A DNA stretch of 64,000 nucleotides, taken from NCBI RefSeq assembly GCF_000421185.1, contig NZ_ATWJ01000015.1, forward strand, positions 1 through 64,000, in the 5' to 3' direction. The translations under genes and the position numbers were made by a program. Within the stretch, counting starts at the first letter, position 1; the number at the start of each line of letters is the position of its first letter. Source of the DNA: Ornithinimicrobium pekingense DSM 21552 (GTDB lineage: Bacteria; Actinomycetota; Actinomycetes; Actinomycetales; Dermatophilaceae). Below are positions 16,563 through 24,054 of the stretch, one piece after another. Under the pieces are notes generated by a model. That model was not told the origin of the DNA, made no database searches, and saw nothing but the letters and a program-made list of their open reading frames with translations.

Positions 16563-17195
16563 TCAGGTGACGACGACCACGTCCAGGGTCCGTGGCCCGT
16601 GGACCCCCTCGACCCGGTTGAGCTCGATGTCGCTCGTGGCGCTGGGTCCGCTGATCCAGGTCAGCGGCCGGGTGGGGTCGAGGAGCGTGACCGCGGCGGG
16701 AACGTCGTGGACGACCTGGTCGGCCCGCACGACGCAGACGTGCTGGTCGGGCACGAGGGTCAGGGCGCGCCTGCCCTGGTCCGCCGCGTGGTCGAGCACG
16801 ATCGTGCCGGTGGTGGCGATGCCGACGCGGGCCGCGGTGACCACGGCGTCCAGCCCGTCCAGGTCGGCCGGGGTGAGGCCGTCGTCGGCGACCACGCGCA
16901 CCTCGCCCCCGAGCCCGGAGACCCAGGACGCGTCGAGCCCGTCGGGCACGACCACCGAGCGGGCCCCACGGCGGGCGAGGGCGTCGGCGACCGCCCCGGC
17001 CACCCCGCCGGGGTCGCAGCGCACGACGGTCGCGCGGTAGTCGGCGACGTTCTCGGCGAACAGCTCCAGCGTCTCGTGGTCGCTGCCGGCGGCGGCCTGG
17101 ATGACCGGCGGCTCCCCGCGTGCACCCAGCGGCGTGCTCACGTCGGCGGTGGCGGCGCGCAACCGGCCCAGGATCTCCTCGCGTGCCCCGCTCAC
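16563..17195 (-). CDS. lutC: Lactate utilization protein LutC (LUD domain)
   Basis: A 210-residue LUD-domain protein, third member of the LutABC L-lactate dehydrogenase complex. Blocks RGARSVVVPDGLDASWV, DAVVTAARVGIATTGTIVLD, RALTLVPDQHVCVVRADQVV and WISGPSATSDIELNRVEGVHGPRTL (split by me) are diagnostic: the ISGPSATSDIE segment is the LUD hallmark. Its GTG start overlaps the lutB stop (GTGA), showing coupling within the operon. Confidence 0.93.
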   Translation of the reverse strand: MSGAREEILGRLRAATADVSTPLGARGEPPVIQAAAGSDHETLELFAENVADYRATVVRCDPGGVAGAVADALARRGARSVVVPDGLDASWVSGLGGEVRVVADDGLTPADLDGLDAVVTAARVGIATTGTIVLDHAADQGRRALTLVPDQHVCVVRADQVVHDVPAAVTLLDPTRPLTWISGPSATSDIELNRVEGVHGPRTLDVVVVT

Positions 17196-18799
17196 GTGTC
17201 CTCCCGGTCCTCGTCACGGTGGGTCCGCCTCCACCACTGGCGGAAGGTCTCCCTCGGCGGTGTCGGCACGTCGCGGGCCTGGGCCCAGGCGCCCAGCCCG
17301 GGCACGTTGCGGACCGTGCGGTCCCCGAGCAGCCGGCCCCCGAGCGTGGCGGCCCGCTGGGCGGCCTCGAGGCGGCGGTGGTCGCCGAACGTCCACGCGG
17401 CGGCCTTCATGCCCAGCGCCTCGGGCGAGCGGCCGGAGGCCTCGTCCACCACCTGGGTGCGCAGGTGCACTAGCAGGGAGGGGATGTCGATCCGCACCGG
17501 GCAGGCCTCGAAGCACGCGCCGCACAACGAGGAGGCGTAGGGCAGCGACTTGTCGACGTCGCTGGCCGTCCCGCGCAGCTGCGGGTTGAGCACCGCACCG
17601 ATCGGCCCGGGGTAGACCGACCCGTAGGCGTGGCCGCCGGCCCGCTCGTAGACCGGGCACACGTTGAGGCACGCCGAGCAGCGGATGCAGCGCAGCGCGT
17701 CGCGGCCGACGGGGTCGGACAGCACGTGGCTGCGGCCGTTGTCGACCAGCACCACGTGCACGTCCTGCGGGCCGTCGCCGTCGTGCACCCCGGTCCACAT
17801 CGAGGTGTAGGGGTTCATCCGCTCGCCGGTGCTGGACCGCGGCAGCAGCTGGAGCATGGTGCCGAGGTCGGCGAAGGTGGGCAGCACCTTCTCCACCCCG
17901 ACCACCGAGATGAGGGTCTCGGGCAGGGTCAGGCACATGCGTCCGTTGCCCTCGGACTCGACGACGACCAGCGTCCCCGTCTCGGCGATCGCGAAGTTGG
18001 CGCCGGAGACCGCGACGCGGGCCCGCATGAACTTCTCGCGCAGGTGCAGGCGCGCGGCCTCGGCGAGCCGGGCGGGCTCGTCGCTGAGGTCGGCGGGGGC
18101 CGGGCGGCCCACGTCACCCATCTCGCGCAGGAAGATCTCGCGGATCTCGGCCCGGTTGCGGTGGATCGCGGGCACCAGGATGTGGCTGGGACGGTCGTGG
18201 CCCAGCTGCACGATGAGCTCGGCCAGGTCGGTCTCCCACGCGTGGATCCCCGCCGCCTCGAGCGCCTCGTTGAGCTCGATCTCCTGGGTCGCCATCGACT
18301 TGACCTTGACCACCTCCTCGGCGTCGCGGTCACGCACCAGGCCGACGACGATGGCGTTGGCCTCCTCGGCGTCCCGCGCCCAGTGCACGGTGGCCCCGCG
18401 CGCGGTGAGGTTGTCCTCCAGCTGCTCGAGATAGTCGGGCAGGTGGTGCAGGGCCTCGTCCTTGGCCTCGGCCCCCGCGACCCGCAGCTCCTCCCACGCG
18501 TCGACCTCGGCGACGACGGCAGCACGCTTGGCGCGGATGGTCGCGGTCGCGTGCGCCAGGTTGCGCCGCTGCTGGGTGTTGGCCAGCGCGGCCCGGGCGG
18601 CCGTCTGGAAGGACGGCATACCCAGGAAGGTCTCGGAGGTGCGCTGCAGCGGCCCGGAGCTGTCCGGGCCGCCGCCCGCCGCAGGCTCGCCGAGGCCGTC
18701 GGCGCGCCGGGCGCCGTCGGGGTATGCCGTGGGGCCCCCGCCGACGTCACCCGTCGGGGGAGCGCCGGGACGGCCGGGGGCGGGCTGGGGTCCGGTCAT
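17192..18799 (-). CDS. lutB: Lactate utilization iron-sulfur protein LutB
   Basis: A 535-residue LUD plus ferredoxin-type protein of the L-lactate oxidation complex. The LUD part includes VKVKSMATQEIELNEALEAA and VAVSGANFAIAETGTLVVVE. The [4Fe-4S] cysteines are in CIRCSACLNVCPVYERAGGH and LCGACFEACPVRIDIP. The first 60 residues are a Gly/Pro-rich extension (APGRPGAPPTGDVGGGPTAY) not usual for LutB; a start at 18619 (MPSFQTAARAAL) would remove it. ATG 18799 is preferred because it overlaps the lutA stop (ATGA), as do the other junctions in this operon. Confidence 0.92.
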   Translation of the reverse strand: MTGPQPAPGRPGAPPTGDVGGGPTAYPDGARRADGLGEPAAGGGPDSSGPLQRTSETFLGMPSFQTAARAALANTQQRRNLAHATATIRAKRAAVVAEVDAWEELRVAGAEAKDEALHHLPDYLEQLEDNLTARGATVHWARDAEEANAIVVGLVRDRDAEEVVKVKSMATQEIELNEALEAAGIHAWETDLAELIVQLGHDRPSHILVPAIHRNRAEIREIFLREMGDVGRPAPADLSDEPARLAEAARLHLREKFMRARVAVSGANFAIAETGTLVVVESEGNGRMCLTLPETLISVVGVEKVLPTFADLGTMLQLLPRSSTGERMNPYTSMWTGVHDGDGPQDVHVVLVDNGRSHVLSDPVGRDALRCIRCSACLNVCPVYERAGGHAYGSVYPGPIGAVLNPQLRGTASDVDKSLPYASSLCGACFEACPVRIDIPSLLVHLRTQVVDEASGRSPEALGMKAAAWTFGDHRRLEAAQRAATLGGRLLGDRTVRNVPGLGAWAQARDVPTPPRETFRQWWRRTHRDEDREDT

Positions 18800-19548
18800 G
18801 CCGGGACCTCCTCGGTCGAGGCGAGGATCTGGGCCAGGTGCAGCGTGCGGACGCCGGAGCGCTGGCGGTCGAGGATGCCGCCGATGTGCGCCAGGCAGGA
18901 GTTGTCGCCGGCGACCACCACCTCGGCACCGGTCTCGCGCACGTGCCGGGCCTTGTCGGCTCCCATGGCGATGGAGGTGTCGGCGTTCTTCACCGCGAAG
19001 GTGCCGCCGAAGCCGCAGCACTCCGCGGCCGAGGGGAGCTCGACGAGGTCGATGCCGCGCACCTGGCGCAGCAGCTGCAGCGGCTTGTCGCCGACGTGGA
19101 GCATCCGCAGGGAGTGGCACGTGGGGTGGTAGGTGACGCGGTGGGGGAAGTAGGCGCCGACGTCGGTGACCCCGAGCACGTCGACGAGGAACTCCGACAG
19201 CTCGTAGGTCCGCGCCGCCGACGCCTCCGCCGCGGCCTCCAGGGCGGTGTCCCCGGCCCGACGCGCCAGGGCGGCGTGCTGCTCGCGGACCGAGCCGACG
19301 CACGACCCAGAGGGGGCCACCACGTAGTCGTAGGGGCCGAAGACGTCGGCGTAGCGGCGCACGAGCGGCGTGGCCTCGTCGGCATACCCGGTGTTGGTGA
19401 ACATCTGCCCGCAGCAGGTCTGCTCCCGGGGGAAGACCACCCGGCAGCCCAGGCGCTCGAGCAGCAGCACGGTGGCCCGCGGCGCCTCGGGCCACATCGT
19501 GTCGTTGAAGCACGTGGCGAACAGCGCGACGGTCGGTCCGGTCGTCAT
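18796..19548 (-). CDS. lutA: Lactate utilization protein LutA (cysteine-rich Fe-S)
   Basis: A 250-residue protein with two CCG domains that bind an Fe-S cluster: FPREQTCCGQMFTNTGYADE near residue 40 and SAAECCGFGGTFAVKNADTS near residue 170, with conserved partner cysteines in ATCFNDTM and YHPTCHSLRML. With LutB and LutC it oxidises L-lactate to pyruvate at the membrane. First gene of the operon; AAGGAGAGG lies 5 nt before ATG 19548. A TAGAGT on the minus strand (19593-19598) is a candidate -10 box. No regulator of the GntR/LutR type is adjacent. Confidence 0.94.
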   Translation of the reverse strand: MTTGPTVALFATCFNDTMWPEAPRATVLLLERLGCRVVFPREQTCCGQMFTNTGYADEATPLVRRYADVFGPYDYVVAPSGSCVGSVREQHAALARRAGDTALEAAAEASAARTYELSEFLVDVLGVTDVGAYFPHRVTYHPTCHSLRMLHVGDKPLQLLRQVRGIDLVELPSAAECCGFGGTFAVKNADTSIAMGADKARHVRETGAEVVVAGDNSCLAHIGGILDRQRSGVRTLHLAQILASTEEVPA

Positions 19549-19607
19549 CGTTCCTCTCCTTACCGCGCAGCGGGGCCCCGTGGCTGCGGCTCACTCTAGT
19601 GCGTGGG

Positions 19608-19613
19608 GACAAT
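19608..19613 (+). promoter_or_regulatory. -10 box, leaderless promoter of thioesterase gene
   Basis: GACAAT ends 7 nt before ATG 19621. This decides the start over upstream GTG 19603 and ATG 19612. Confidence 0.5.
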
Positions 19614-19620
19614 GGGCCGC

Positions 19621-20118
19621 ATGAGTTCTGCCACCCTGCCGCAGGTGCCCGCCGCCGCGGGCGTCTACCCGATCACCGTGCGGTGGTCGGACATGGACGC
19701 CTACGCCCACGTCAACAACGTGCAGTACCTGCGTTTCTTCGAGGAGGCACGGGTCTACGCGTTCAAGGACTGGTTCGGGCAGGACCGTGACCTCATCGAC
19801 GAGGGGATGCTCGTCGTCTCGCAGGCCATCGACTACCTCGTGCCGATGGAGTACGCCTACGCCCCCGCCCGGGTCGCGGTGTGGTGCACCGGCAACGGGG
19901 CGGCCTCCTTCGACCTCGGGTATGCGGTCGCCGGGCCGGAGGGGGACGACACCGTCTACGCGCGGGGCCGGGTCACGCTGGTCGCCTACGACCTGGCGGG
20001 GCAGCGGCCGCGCCGGCTGGGCGACGCCGAGCGCGAGGCGCTCGCCCGGGTGTCGGGCCCGGCCCCGCGCCTGCGCGGGGACCGCGAGGCCGCCCGCCGC
20101 GAGGGGGCCCACGCGTGA
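19621..20118 (+). CDS. Hotdog-fold acyl-CoA thioesterase (YbgC/4HBT type)
   Basis: A 165-residue 4-hydroxybenzoyl-CoA thioesterase family protein. The active-site block VRWSDMDAYAHVNNVQYLRF (residues about 20-39) has the conserved Asp and the H-V-N-N turn, followed by FFEEARVYAF. Length is usual for the family. Substrate is probably a short acyl-CoA. The stop overlaps the next gene's GTG by 4 nt, so the two are co-translated. The divergent neighbour is lutA. Confidence 0.88.
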   Translation: MSSATLPQVPAAAGVYPITVRWSDMDAYAHVNNVQYLRFFEEARVYAFKDWFGQDRDLIDEGMLVVSQAIDYLVPMEYAYAPARVAVWCTGNGAASFDLGYAVAGPEGDDTVYARGRVTLVAYDLAGQRPRRLGDAEREALARVSGPAPRLRGDREAARREGAHA

Positions 20119-20786
20119 GCGGCCAGGTCGGCGACCGGCACGCCACCCTGACCTTCGCCGACGTCGAGTCGCTCGTCGACCTGTCGACCTACGTCGGGCG
20201 CGCCCGGGCGTACGACACGGGGGGCGCCATCCGGCTGCAGGCCGTCGGCGCGGTGCTGGCGGCCTGGGTCTGCGTGCTCCCGGGGCGTGACCTGGTCGGC
20301 TCCGGGACCGTCCTGGGCCTGCGCACCATGCCGCTGGCGGGCGAGCACCGCCTCGACGCCACCGTCCCGCTGTCCGGGCTCACCGACCGCTTCGCCCGGC
20401 GGGGGGTGACCGCCGACACGAGCACGGTGCTGACCGTCCCGCCGACGACGGTCTCCCCGCCGTGGGGCGGTGTCACGCCGCCCCGCAGCGGATGGGCGCC
20501 CGTGGGGCAGCTGGGCTCGGCGGCCCTGCTGGAGGCCGCCCGGCGCGGTGTCGCGGAGGTCGCCGAGGGGACCCCCGGGTCGGCCGGCGCGCCCGCGGTC
20601 GCCGCCCTGCGCGCCCGCGTGTGGGGCCGGCTGCTCGACCACGACGTCCCGGCCGGGGCCGGGCTCGCGGCGCTGGCCCTGGGGTTCGCGCGTGAGGGGG
20701 GCCAGCACAGCCTCGTCGCGACGGTGCACCGCGCCGGGCCGTGGACCCGCGTCAGCCTGCCGGCCGGTCACATCCTCTGCCGCTGA
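20115..20786 (+). CDS. Conserved hypothetical protein coupled to thioesterase
   Basis: A 223-residue protein starting in a GTGA overlap with the thioesterase gene. It begins ATLTFADVESLVDLSTYVGR and includes AIRLQAVGAVLAAWVCVL and GTVLGLRTMPLAG, then a central VPPTTVSPPWGGVTPPRSGW and a helical end. No signal peptide or membrane helix is evident. Coupling to an acyl-CoA thioesterase suggests a shared process, but I do not recognise the family and assign no function. Confidence 0.7.
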   Translation: MSGQVGDRHATLTFADVESLVDLSTYVGRARAYDTGGAIRLQAVGAVLAAWVCVLPGRDLVGSGTVLGLRTMPLAGEHRLDATVPLSGLTDRFARRGVTADTSTVLTVPPTTVSPPWGGVTPPRSGWAPVGQLGSAALLEAARRGVAEVAEGTPGSAGAPAVAALRARVWGRLLDHDVPAGAGLAALALGFAREGGQHSLVATVHRAGPWTRVSLPAGHILCR

Positions 20787-20806
20787 GGGGGGGCCTTACC
20801 GCAGCG

Positions 20807-21337
20807 TCACGGCGACCGTCGCGGGCGCTGGCTGGTGTCGGGGTGCAGGGCCACGAAGAGCGACCACGGCTCGGCCTCCGGGTCGCGCGGGCGGTCGTGG
20901 AACTCCTGGACCAGCTCCCACAGCCGGGCGCGCAGCTCCTCCAGCTCGGCCGCGGGCAGCCGCAGCCCGAGCCGGGTCAGGTCCCGGTCGGGCTCCGGGA
21001 CGGTGGCGATCTCGGCGAGGAAGGCCTCGAGCAGCGAGCTGGCGCCCACGGGGGTGCTCATGTACCACGACCTGCCCGTGGACCGGTAGGGGATCTCGCG
21101 AGCACCGCGCCGCCCGCGGCGGGGCTCCAGAGCCTCCAGGAAGCCGGTGTCGACCAGGGTGCGCACGTGGTGCAGCGCCGTCGCGGGGTTGAGCCCGAGG
21201 GCCTCGGCGATCTCGCGGTTGGTGAGGGGCTCGTCGAGGGTGAGCCGCAGGATCCGCAGGCGCAGCCCGGAGGCCAGTGCCCGGGCCTCGGCGTCGGTGG
21301 CCTCGCGCCGGACGCCGACCTGCTCCGGAGACGTCAT
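20807..21337 (-). CDS. ArsR-like winged-helix transcriptional regulator
   Basis: A 176-residue DNA-binding regulator. The winged helix is at residues about 18-95: SGLRLRILRLTLDEPLTNRE, IAEALGLNPATALHHVRTLV (recognition helix) and TGFLEALEPRRGRRGAREIP. A C-terminal helical part (LLEAFLAEIATVPEPDRDL) probably binds effector or dimerises; no metal-binding cysteine motif is seen, so it is not a metal sensor of the classical ArsR type. It is divergent from the MFS gene and the 9-bp-arm palindrome at 21357-21380 lies between them, which it probably binds to repress both directions. Confidence 0.85.
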   Translation of the reverse strand: MTSPEQVGVRREATDAEARALASGLRLRILRLTLDEPLTNREIAEALGLNPATALHHVRTLVDTGFLEALEPRRGRRGAREIPYRSTGRSWYMSTPVGASSLLEAFLAEIATVPEPDRDLTRLGLRLPAAELEELRARLWELVQEFHDRPRDPEAEPWSLFVALHPDTSQRPRRSP

Positions 21338-21356
21338 GCCGGAAGTCTGGCACAGA

Positions 21357-21380
21357 AGTGATTGACAAACCTCAATCACT
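21357..21380. promoter_or_regulatory. Palindromic operator between arsR-like gene and MFS gene
   Basis: Perfect inverted repeat AGTGATTGA-N6-TCAATCACT. It overlaps the -35 box TTGACA of the MFS promoter and lies just upstream of the regulator start, the expected place for a repressor site controlling both genes. Confidence 0.75.
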
Positions 21381-21391
21381 GGGCGCACGAT
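21363..21391 (+). promoter_or_regulatory. MFS gene promoter (TTGACA-17-CACGAT)
   Basis: Consensus -35 TTGACA (21363-21368), 17-nt spacer and -10 CACGAT (21386-21391), which ends 6 nt before GTG 21398; the transcript is probably leaderless. Confidence 0.7.
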
Positions 21392-21397
21392 GCTCCG

Positions 21398-22714
21398 GTG
21401 ACCACCGAGGCGGCAGCCGCCGCGCCCCGCCAGAGCCTGTTCCGCCACCACGACTTCCGTCAGCTGTGGATGGGGGACACCGTCTCGGTCTTCGGTATGC
21501 AGTTCGTCGGCCTCGCGATGCCGCTGCTCGCGGTGCAGGTGCTCGGGGCGAGCGCCTTCGAGATGGGTCTGCTGGCGACGCTGGAGTCGCTGGCGTTCCT
21601 GCTCATCAGCCTGCCGGCCGGGGCGTGGGTCGACCGCTGGCGCAAGAAGCGGGTGCTCGTCGCCGGTGACCTGCTGCGCGCCGCGCTGCTGCTCACCGTG
21701 CCGCTCGCCTGGCTGCTCGACGTGCTGACGATGGGGCAGCTGCTGGTGGTGGCCTTCGCGGTCGGCTGCATCACCGTCTTCTTCGACGTGGCCAACCAGT
21801 CCTACCTGCCCGAGATCGTCGACGGCGCCGCCATCGGCGAGGGCAACGCCAAGCTGCAGGCCAGCCAGCAGACGGCGATCGTGGTCGGCCCGGCCGCCGC
21901 CGGGGCGCTCGTGCGCGTGGTCGGCTCGCCGCTGACCATCGCCGTGACGTCGGTGTGCATGGCGCTGTCCTCGCTGTTCGTCAGCCGCATCCGGCACCGC
22001 GAGCAGACGCCCGACCCGGCCGCCCGCCGCCCTCTGGCCACCGAGGTCAAGGAGGGTATGGCGTTCGTGCTCGGGCACCCGTTGCTGCGGCGGATCGTGG
22101 CCTGCACCGGGCTGTCCAACCTGGCCAGCTCGGCGGTCTTCGCCCTGTTCGTGCTCTACGCCGTGCGCACGCTGGGCCTCTCGGAGACCACGCTGGGCCT
22201 GGTGATGTCGGCCGGCGCCGTCGGGGGCCTGCTGGGCGCGGTCACGGCCGACCGGACCGCGCGCCTCGTGGGGGAGGGCCGGGTCATCCCGCTGGCGGCG
22301 GTCGTCGGAGGGGCGGCGATGGTCGCCGTCCCGCTGGCGTCGGTGCTGCCGCCGCTGCCTACCCTCCTCGTCGGGCAGGTGGTCGCCTGGTGGGGCGTGG
22401 TCACCTACAACATCGCCCAGGTCAGCTTCCGTCAGCGGCTGTGTCCCAGGCCCCTGCTGGGGCGGATGAACGCCTCGATCCGCTTCCTGGTCTGGGGTCC
22501 CATGCCGGTCGGCGCGTTCCTCGGCGGCCTCCTGGGCCGGGACCCCGCGACCGCCGGGAGCCTCGAGGTGCTCGCCCTGGGCCTCGTCCCGACGATGTGG
22601 GTCTTCTCCGTCCTGGGGCTGGCGGCCGCGCTGCCCGTGCTGCTCTCCCCGCTGGTCGGCATGCGGCAGCTGCCCCGCTCGCTCGACGCGCTCGCCGAGG
22701 AGGGCAGGCGGTGA
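21398..22714 (+). CDS. MFS transporter (drug/metabolite exporter type)
   Basis: A 438-residue polytopic protein of about 12 helices. It starts RHHDFRQLWMGDTVSVFGMQ, as in MFS_3/EntS-like exporters, with helices such as FVGLAMPLLAVQVLG and FLLISLPAGAWVDRWRKKRV (the loop 2-3 motif D-R-W-R-K-K-R). Later segments are LGLVMSAGAVGGLLGAVTAD and PVGAFLGGLLGRDPATAG. Under the control of the divergent ArsR-like repressor, it is likely an inducible exporter of a toxic small molecule. GTG 21398 is set by the promoter spacing. Confidence 0.85.
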   Translation: MTTEAAAAAPRQSLFRHHDFRQLWMGDTVSVFGMQFVGLAMPLLAVQVLGASAFEMGLLATLESLAFLLISLPAGAWVDRWRKKRVLVAGDLLRAALLLTVPLAWLLDVLTMGQLLVVAFAVGCITVFFDVANQSYLPEIVDGAAIGEGNAKLQASQQTAIVVGPAAAGALVRVVGSPLTIAVTSVCMALSSLFVSRIRHREQTPDPAARRPLATEVKEGMAFVLGHPLLRRIVACTGLSNLASSAVFALFVLYAVRTLGLSETTLGLVMSAGAVGGLLGAVTADRTARLVGEGRVIPLAAVVGGAAMVAVPLASVLPPLPTLLVGQVVAWWGVVTYNIAQVSFRQRLCPRPLLGRMNASIRFLVWGPMPVGAFLGGLLGRDPATAGSLEVLALGLVPTMWVFSVLGLAAALPVLLSPLVGMRQLPRSLDALAEEGRR

Positions 22715-22719
22715 GGCGC

Positions 22720-22725
22720 TAGCCT
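22720..22725 (+). promoter_or_regulatory. -10 box, leaderless promoter of CNNM gene
   Basis: TAGCCT ends 7 nt before GTG 22733; no ribosome site lies between. Confidence 0.55.
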
Positions 22726-22732
22726 GGCGAGG

Positions 22733-24052
22733 GTGGACTCGTCGATCCTGGTCAACGCCGGTCTCGTCCTGCTGTTCGTGCTGGTCGGCGGCGTCTTCGC
22801 GGCCACCGAGATGGCCATCGTCTCGCTGCGGCAGTCCCAGGTCGACGACCTCGCCCAGGCCGGACCGCGCGGGCGCCGCATCGCGGCCCTCGTCCGCGAC
22901 CCCAACCGGTTCCTCTCGGCGGTGCAGGTCGGCGTCACGGTGGCCGGGTTCTTCTCCTCCGCCTTCGGCGGGGCCACGCTGGCGCCCTCCCTGGCCCGGC
23001 TGATGCAGTCCTGGGGGGTGGCGGACGGGCTGGCCGACAGCCTCGCCCTGGTCCTGATGACGCTGCTCATCGCCTACCTGTCGCTGGTGCTGGGCGAGCT
23101 GGTGCCCAAGCGGCTGGCCATGCAGCGGGCGCGGGCCTTCACGGCGGTGCTGGCGCCGCCGCTCGGGGTCCTCTCCGTCGTGCTCAAGCCGGTCATCTGG
23201 CTGCTGTCGGCGTCCACGAACCTCGTCGTGCGGCTGCTCGGCGGCGACCCGGAGGCGGCCGGGGAGGAGATGTCGCTGGAGGAGGTGCGCCGGATCATCG
23301 AGGACAACCGCGAGCTGCGCCCCTACCCGCGCCAGATCCTGCGGGACGTGCTGCGGGCCGGCGAGCACCGGCTCCAGGACGTGCTCACGCCCCGCACCGA
23401 CGTGCAGTTCCTCCCGGCGTCCAGCACGCTGCTGGAGGTGGAGCAGACGGTGCGCGAGTCCTCCTTCTCCCGCTTCCCGGTCATCGGTGCCTCCGCCGAC
23501 GACGTGCTCGGCGTGGTCCACGTCCGCGACCTGCTGGGCGTGCCGCACGACCAGCGCGCCGGCCGGCGGGTGTCCGACGTGACCCGGCCGGTCACGGCAT
23601 ACCCGCCCACCAAGCCGGTGCTCGCCGCCCTCGCGGAGATGCGCGAGGAGCAGCAGCACCTGGCGATCGTCGTGGACGAGCACGGCGGCACCGACGGCAT
23701 CGTGACGATCGAGGACCTCGTCGAGGAGCTCGTGGGCGAGATCTACGACGAGTACGACACCGGCCGCAACCCCGAGGACGTCACCGTGCGCTCGGGCTCC
23801 GGGCTGTCGGTCTCCGGCGGCCTCAACGTCGACGAGCTGGCCGACATGCTCGACGTGGTGATCGAGCCCGGCGCCTACGAGACGGTCGGCGGGCTGGTCA
23901 TGGCGCTCCTGGGCCGCGTGGCCGAGGTCGGTGACAGCGTGGAGGCCGCCGGCCTGGTCCTCACGGTCGAGGAGGTCGACAGCTACCGCGTCGTGCGCGT
24001 CGGCGTGCGGCGCACGCCCGGGGCGCCGGCGGACGGGCCCGACGCCGGCTGA
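22733..24052 (+). CDS. CNNM/CBS-domain transporter (hemolysin C / CorC family)
   Basis: A 439-residue membrane protein related to Mg2+/Co2+ efflux or homeostasis proteins. N-terminal CNNM domain with about four helices (LVNAGLVLLFVLVGGVFAAT, VGVTVAGFFSSAFGGATLAP, LMTLLIAYLSLVLGELVPKR with the family's GELVPK motif). Two CBS repeats follow near residues 215-340 (LTPRTDVQFLP, FSRFPVI, HLAIVVDEHGGTDGIVTIED), then a CorC_HlyC domain to the end. The stop is 2 nt from the convergent glucosidase stop. Confidence 0.9.
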   Translation: MDSSILVNAGLVLLFVLVGGVFAATEMAIVSLRQSQVDDLAQAGPRGRRIAALVRDPNRFLSAVQVGVTVAGFFSSAFGGATLAPSLARLMQSWGVADGLADSLALVLMTLLIAYLSLVLGELVPKRLAMQRARAFTAVLAPPLGVLSVVLKPVIWLLSASTNLVVRLLGGDPEAAGEEMSLEEVRRIIEDNRELRPYPRQILRDVLRAGEHRLQDVLTPRTDVQFLPASSTLLEVEQTVRESSFSRFPVIGASADDVLGVVHVRDLLGVPHDQRAGRRVSDVTRPVTAYPPTKPVLAALAEMREEQQHLAIVVDEHGGTDGIVTIEDLVEELVGEIYDEYDTGRNPEDVTVRSGSGLSVSGGLNVDELADMLDVVIEPGAYETVGGLVMALLGRVAEVGDSVEAAGLVLTVEEVDSYRVVRVGVRRTPGAPADGPDAG

Positions 24053-24054
24053 CG

